In this document: in pieces, positions 63,086 to 64,000 of the stretch
Layout: every line of letters begins with the position of its first letter
Numbering within the stretch: position 1 is the stretch's first letter
Source of the DNA: Limnephilus marmoratus
Lineage: Eukaryota > Arthropoda > Insecta > Trichoptera > Limnephilidae
Reading direction: 5' to 3'
Length of the DNA stretch: 64,000 bases
Assembly: GCA_917880885.1 (NCBI GenBank)
Contig: OU862908.1
Coordinates: forward strand, 12,945,501-13,009,500
Translations under genes and position numbers: made by a program
Notes under the pieces: model-generated
Databases searched by the model: none
What the model saw: only the letters and a program-made list of their open reading frames with translations
Told to the model about the DNA's origin: nothing

Positions 63086-64000
63086 TAAGCGCGGGTACAT
63101 TTTTTTGTATAAATTGCTACTGGTAATTTTAATTCGTTATGTTGAGAATTTGATAACCCTTTATTCTACGAGTATATAAAATACAAGATGGCACAAAAGT
63201 CACCAGCCTATCGGAATATGCTCCCATTTTTGCAATTGGTGTCATGTGTCATCACGACTTTGATATTTGTGAAGTAAACAGAAGCATAATCAGCGCCCTT
63301 GAGGTGATTTTTCACAAAAACGGCGCTCTACAAATTATCCAATTATTATTATAATACAGATTGACAATCCGTGGATCGCTACTATACTCCTCAATAACGC
63401 GGAATTAATGTGTTATAAAAAATATTTTCATTTAAAAAAAAAAAATTGGCTTAAGAAATCGAGTGAGGACTTTGCGTCACCTTGTAGAATGCGTCCTAAT
63501 GAGTTGATCCCATATTTAGTTAAGTGAATAGAAACATATACGTATACATTCCTTGTAGGTATGCCCCGCAGACAGAGTTAACATTTCACATAATCTAGGG
63601 ATGAAGTTAACATCTCCCGCTACGGTCGGCTACAGTCTCCGAGATTTTGGAGTTAGTATACTTAGACTAGAGTTAATAGATTCCTTGTACAATTGTGAAC
63701 AAACTGTGGAACAGTGCATAACTTATGAAAATGAGGCACCTCTGAGTTCCCTGAGTAAAATACTCACACTAGAACAAGGGAATAAAACAACCTGTTCTCA
63801 AAAGTACCTAGGTACTTACTTGGTTCCGTTTTCTTAGTATTGAAGTTTTGGTGGGCAACAGTGAATCCTTCTAAGAAGCTTTTTTTCGGAAAGCAATATT
63901 ATTAAGAACCAGACATCTGTTGTTTTCCTATAAAAGCGAAAGCTGTTGAACTGTGAGCTTTTTAATAAAAATTATTTTTCATTTATATTTTCAGAAGATA
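63086..64000. other. No gene recognised
   Basis: AT-rich sequence to the window edge. A 78-codon frame (63601-63837) has no recognisable domain. TTGAGGTGATTTTTCACAAA near 63299 is shared, inverted, with ~38795. Confidence 0.45.

Overview
The window is about 64 kb of AT-rich nuclear DNA, almost certainly from an insect. The evidence is a short interstitial array of the insect telomere motif TTAGG/CCTAA, jockey-type and RTE-type LINE sequences, mariner and hAT transposons, Helitron-like elements ending in CTAG, tRNA-derived SINEs and Penelope-like elements (PLEs). The insect order cannot be settled from sequence alone. I found no convincing host protein-coding gene. The only long open frame (7774-10038, 754 codons) is a LINE reverse transcriptase. 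Most other open frames are pieces of transposons, palindromes read in several frames, or simple repeats.

Layout. 0-7.6 kb: two inverted-repeat PLE hairpins, one copy of a ~480-bp repeat (called family A here), two LINE 3' scraps, a tRNA-like SINE, and a PLE endonuclease relic followed by its terminal repeat. 7.7-10.8 kb: the LINE. 11-20 kb: minisatellites, Helitron-like copies, family A, and the first of three foldback elements, carrying a LINE tail fused to TTAGG repeats and a PLE coding scrap. 20-28 kb: a decayed Tc1/mariner-type transposase, a GC-rich block with a TATA/Inr-like promoter, and an RTE-type LINE end. 28-35.5 kb: SINEs, a second kind of PLE hairpin, nested family A/SINE B, a deleted mariner with both ends, and the second foldback. 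38-46 kb: more family A, the third foldback with a nested LINE, a MITE, a 570-bp element with 187-bp inverted arms, and a LINE relic. 47-52.5 kb: a second PLE endonuclease relic with its ribozyme-like terminal repeat, and a shattered hAT region. 53-64 kb: Helitron-like copies, a 437-bp inverted-repeat element, a tRNA-Thr-like pseudogene, a hexanucleotide array, a LINE reverse-transcriptase relic, and a SINE split by a 1280-bp hAT element that itself carries a retroinsertion.

The most interesting thread is a set of hammerhead-ribozyme-like motifs (CTGANGA, a 5-bp stem II, then GAAA and a palindromic stem III) in two different PLE families. Each family has one copy directly downstream of a recognisable GIY-YIG endonuclease relic. 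Each also has short stand-alone hairpin insertions made of two facing ribozyme units, flanked by 12-13-bp target duplications and containing no protein gene. A further 90-bp insertion begins almost exactly at the predicted ribozyme cleavage site. The second thread is a foldback family whose arms are built from many copies of one 15-bp motif. All three copies have 8-9-bp target duplications, and their shared core carries part of a PLE coding region.

Family letters (A, SINE B, SINE C, D, F, Helitron-like 1-3) are labels used only within this annotation. Boundaries were read by eye and are accurate to a few bases only where target duplications are stated.
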